Notes under the pieces: generated by a model
What the model was told of the DNA's origin: nothing
Database searches by the model: none
What the model saw: the letters and a program-made list of their open reading frames with translations, nothing else
NCBI RefSeq assembly: GCF_030685535.1
Contig: NZ_CP131601.1
Span: 372,001-436,000 of the forward strand
Source: Photobacterium leiognathi
GTDB lineage: Bacteria; Pseudomonadota; Gammaproteobacteria; Enterobacterales; Vibrionaceae
Direction of reading: 5' to 3'
Length of the DNA: 64,000 bases
Made by a program: the position numbers and the translations under genes
Shown here: positions 62,251 through 64,000 of the stretch, piece by piece
How the letters are laid out: the number at the start of each line of letters is the position of its first letter
Position numbering within the stretch: the first letter of the stretch is position 1

Positions 62251-62820
62251 ATGAAACATACAATTGAAGTAATGATTTCTGAGCAGGAAGTTCAGGAACG
62301 TGTAAAAGAGCTGGGTAAGCAAATCACTGAATGCTACAAAGACTCAACTGATCTAGTGATGGTGGGTTTACTACGTGGTTCTTTTGTTTTCATGGCTGAT
62401 CTTGCGCGTGCGATTGAGTTGCCACATGAAGTCGATTTCATGACTGCATCAAGCTACGGTAATACCATGGAAAGTAGCCGTGATGTTCGCATCCTAAAAG
62501 ATCTGGATGATGACATTAAAGGTAAAGATGTACTGCTGGTTGAAGATATTATCGATACTGGTAATACTCTAAGCAAAGTATGTGAAATTCTATCGCTACG
62601 TGAGCCTAAGTCTATTCGTATTTGTACGCTACTTGATAAGCCAGAGCGCCGTGAAGTAGACGTGAAAGTTGATTGGTACGGCTTTGTGATCCCTGATGAA
62701 TTCGTTGTGGGTGTAGGTATCGACTACGCTCAGAAATACCGTCACTTACCTTACATTGGTAAAGTGGTACCGGTAGGAATAATAAAAAAGCGACCATCTG
62801 GTCGCTTTTTTTCTATTTAA
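62251..62820 (+). CDS. hpt: Hypoxanthine phosphoribosyltransferase Hpt, C-terminus reads through its terminator
   Basis: Hpt salvages hypoxanthine to IMP using PRPP. The protein has 189 residues as written. The PRPP loop [13 protein letters not shown] is at about 92-104, and the TASSYGNTM and [14 protein letters not shown] segments match Vibrio Hpt. The ATG at 62251 has GGAG 6 nt upstream; an earlier GTG at 62182 would translate the hairpins and is rejected. The normal end is just after GKVVP. Here the frame continues for about 14 residues through the terminator hairpin to 62820. Removing one G at 62776-62777 gives PVE and a stop, so a +1 base error is likely. Confidence 0.9.
   Translation: MKHTIEVMISEQEVQERVKELGKQITECYKDSTDLVMVGLLRGSFVFMADLARAIELPHEVDFMTASSYGNTMESSRDVRILKDLDDDIKGKDVLLVEDIIDTGNTLSKVCEILSLREPKSIRICTLLDKPERREVDVKVDWYGFVIPDEFVVGVGIDYAQKYRHLPYIGKVVPVGIIKKRPSGRFFSI
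62782..62813. terminator. Bidirectional terminator between hpt and can
   Basis: AAAAAAGCGACC/GGTCGCTTTTTT with loop ATCT is flanked by A- and T-runs. It lies inside the 3' end of the hpt reading frame as written. Confidence 0.9.
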
Positions 62821-62829
62821 TCAACAAGA

Positions 62830-63519
62830 TCACTCTGCTTTTTCTGCAATATGTTCTTCAATCGATTTTTCTAGTGGCGGTAGCAGTGATGCCATCGCGG
62901 ATTGATAGCCCACTTCGAGTGTTTCGCGGCTTGTTGATGTCACGCCAAGATCTTTAAGTACACCATTACTTGTACCGTAGATCCAACCGTGAATTTTCAC
63001 TTCCTGACCACGTTCCCATGCCTGTTGTAGGATCGTAGAGTTACCTAGGTTATAAACCTGAGAAGCGACGTTGATTTCAGACAGCTTATCATCCCACTCT
63101 TGACGAGGTAACGTGCCTAAATCTGAGCGGTGTTTTAGATAAAGGTCACGAATGTGAAGTAGCCAGTTATTGATAAGACCTAATTGTGGGTTCTCAATGG
63201 CAGCAGTTACACCACCACAGCCATAGTGACCACAGACAATGATGTGTTTAACTTTTAAAACATCAACGGCATACTGCACGACTGATAAACAGTTTAAGTC
63301 TGTATGAATAACTTGGTTTGCTACGTTACGGTGAACGAATAGCTCACCTGAAACCAGTCCTGTTAGACGTTCTGCAGGAACACGGCTGTCAGAACAACCA
63401 ATCCAAAGGTATTGCGGATGTTGTCCTTTTGCTAATTCGGTAAAGTAGTCAGGATCTTCATTTTTAATGTTCTCTGACCAAGATAGGTTGTTTGCGAAGA
63501 GCTGCTTAATATCTGCCAT
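62830..63519 (-). CDS. can: Beta-class carbonic anhydrase Can
   Basis: Can interconverts CO2 and bicarbonate, supplying bicarbonate for carboxylations. The protein has 229 residues. The zinc ligands are C42, D44, H98 and C101 (in [10 protein letters not shown] and VCGHYGCGG), with R46 conserved next to D44. This is the type II arrangement with the ligands at the same positions as in E. coli Can. It is convergent with hpt and divergent from yadG, as in E. coli. Confidence 0.96.
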   Translation of the reverse strand: MADIKQLFANNLSWSENIKNEDPDYFTELAKGQHPQYLWIGCSDSRVPAERLTGLVSGELFVHRNVANQVIHTDLNCLSVVQYAVDVLKVKHIIVCGHYGCGGVTAAIENPQLGLINNWLLHIRDLYLKHRSDLGTLPRQEWDDKLSEINVASQVYNLGNSTILQQAWERGQEVKIHGWIYGTSNGVLKDLGVTSTSRETLEVGYQSAMASLLPPLEKSIEEHIAEKAE

Positions 63520-63636
63520 GATGATACCTTATATTGATATGTTCCTTACTATACACAAGCTGAGCTGGTAGCAAATCGGATTAGTGATAAATCAGTAATA
63601 ATTCCTTTTATTTTTGTAACAGAAAGAGCGCAATTT

Positions 63637-64000
63637 ATGAACGCTTTAGAAATAAAAAGTGTAAGAAAAACTTACAAGGGCGGTGTGGAAGCGCTTAAAA
63701 ACATGAACTTAACTGTGACTGAAGGCGACTTTTTTGCGCTTTTAGGGCCAAATGGCGCAGGAAAATCTACCACGATTGGCATTATTAGCTCGTTAGTGAA
63801 TAAAACTTCTGGTTCGGTGAAAATCTTTGGCTATGACCTTGATAGTGAAAAAGTTGATGCGAAAAATCAGCTAGGTTTGGTGCCACAGGAGTTTAACTTT
63901 AACCCATTTGAAACCGTTGAGCAGATAGTGGTGAACCAAGCGGGTTACTACGGGGTTGAGCGTTCAGTTGCTAAAGAGCGTGCTAAAAAATACCTTTCTC
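63637..64000 (+). CDS. yadG: ABC transporter ATP-binding protein, YadG-like, partial
   Basis: The gene is cut by the right edge; about 121 residues are present. It starts MNALEIKSVRKTYKGGVEAL, with Walker A GPNGAGKST at 37-45 and a Q-loop in LGLVPQEFNFNPFET. This is the ABC-2 type exporter ATPase family. The location after can matches yadG-yadH of E. coli, whose substrate is not established. The ribosome-binding site is AGAAAGAG, about 10 nt before the ATG. Confidence 0.88.
   Translation, partial: MNALEIKSVRKTYKGGVEALKNMNLTVTEGDFFALLGPNGAGKSTTIGIISSLVNKTSGSVKIFGYDLDSEKVDAKNQLGLVPQEFNFNPFETVEQIVVNQAGYYGVERSVAKERAKKYLS

Overview
The window is a stretch of core chromosome from a gammaproteobacterium of the family Vibrionaceae, most likely Photobacterium or a close relative. 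The family call rests on a LuxR/HapR/LitR-type quorum regulator next to hpt, a dcw cluster without ddlB between murC and ftsQ, a helicase loader of the DciA type instead of SecM between lpxC and secA, petABC upstream of sspAB, and a close overall match to E. coli gene order and protein sequence. The genus is an impression from the proteins and base composition and was not tested.

Layout. 1-6.8 kb: zapG (partial) and zapE, the L13/S9 ribosomal operon with a structured leader, the cytochrome bc1 operon petABC, and sspAB. 6.8-11.6 kb: minus-strand lpoA-yraN-diaA-dolP, divergent rsmI, and the RNase P RNA. 11.6-29.2 kb: the division and cell-wall (dcw) cluster mraZ-rsmH-ftsL-ftsI-murE-murF-mraY-murD-ftsW-murG-murC-ftsQ-ftsA-ftsZ followed by lpxC. 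It supplies the peptidoglycan precursor pathway, the septal synthase and the divisome, and opens with a promoter overlapping a three-repeat MraZ operator. 29.2-34.4 kb: dciA, secA and minus-strand coaE-zapD-yacG-mutT. 35-39.3 kb: type IV pilus genes pilA-pilB-pilC-pilD. 39.6-48.7 kb: nadC, ampD, then pdhR and the pyruvate dehydrogenase genes aceE-aceF-lpdA, with two perfect PdhR boxes. 48.7-57.4 kb: a chemoreceptor, acnB, a glycerate kinase, yacL, and glnK-amtB behind a sigma-54 promoter. 57.4-64 kb: a Fur-type ferric iron importer fbpABC, litR, hpt, can and the start of a yadG-like ABC ATPase.

The most useful observations are small. Three conserved genes carry what look like single-base lesions near their 3' ends: an in-frame TGA in lpoA, a +1 frameshift in rsmH, and an apparent extra base that drives hpt through its own terminator. 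They may be sequencing errors or real mutations. On the regulatory side, a terminator stem upstream of glnK is also an NtrC-type dyad. The litR leader has a 7-nt match to the conserved Qrr sRNA core. The hpt leader holds three consecutive dyads and a four-codon mini-ORF. acnB has a perfect 21-bp palindrome at its promoter. An unstarted hydrophobic reading frame ends just before secA.

I saw no insertion sequence, prophage, CRISPR array, tRNA, toxin-antitoxin or defence locus, and nothing that I would call a previously undescribed multi-gene system.
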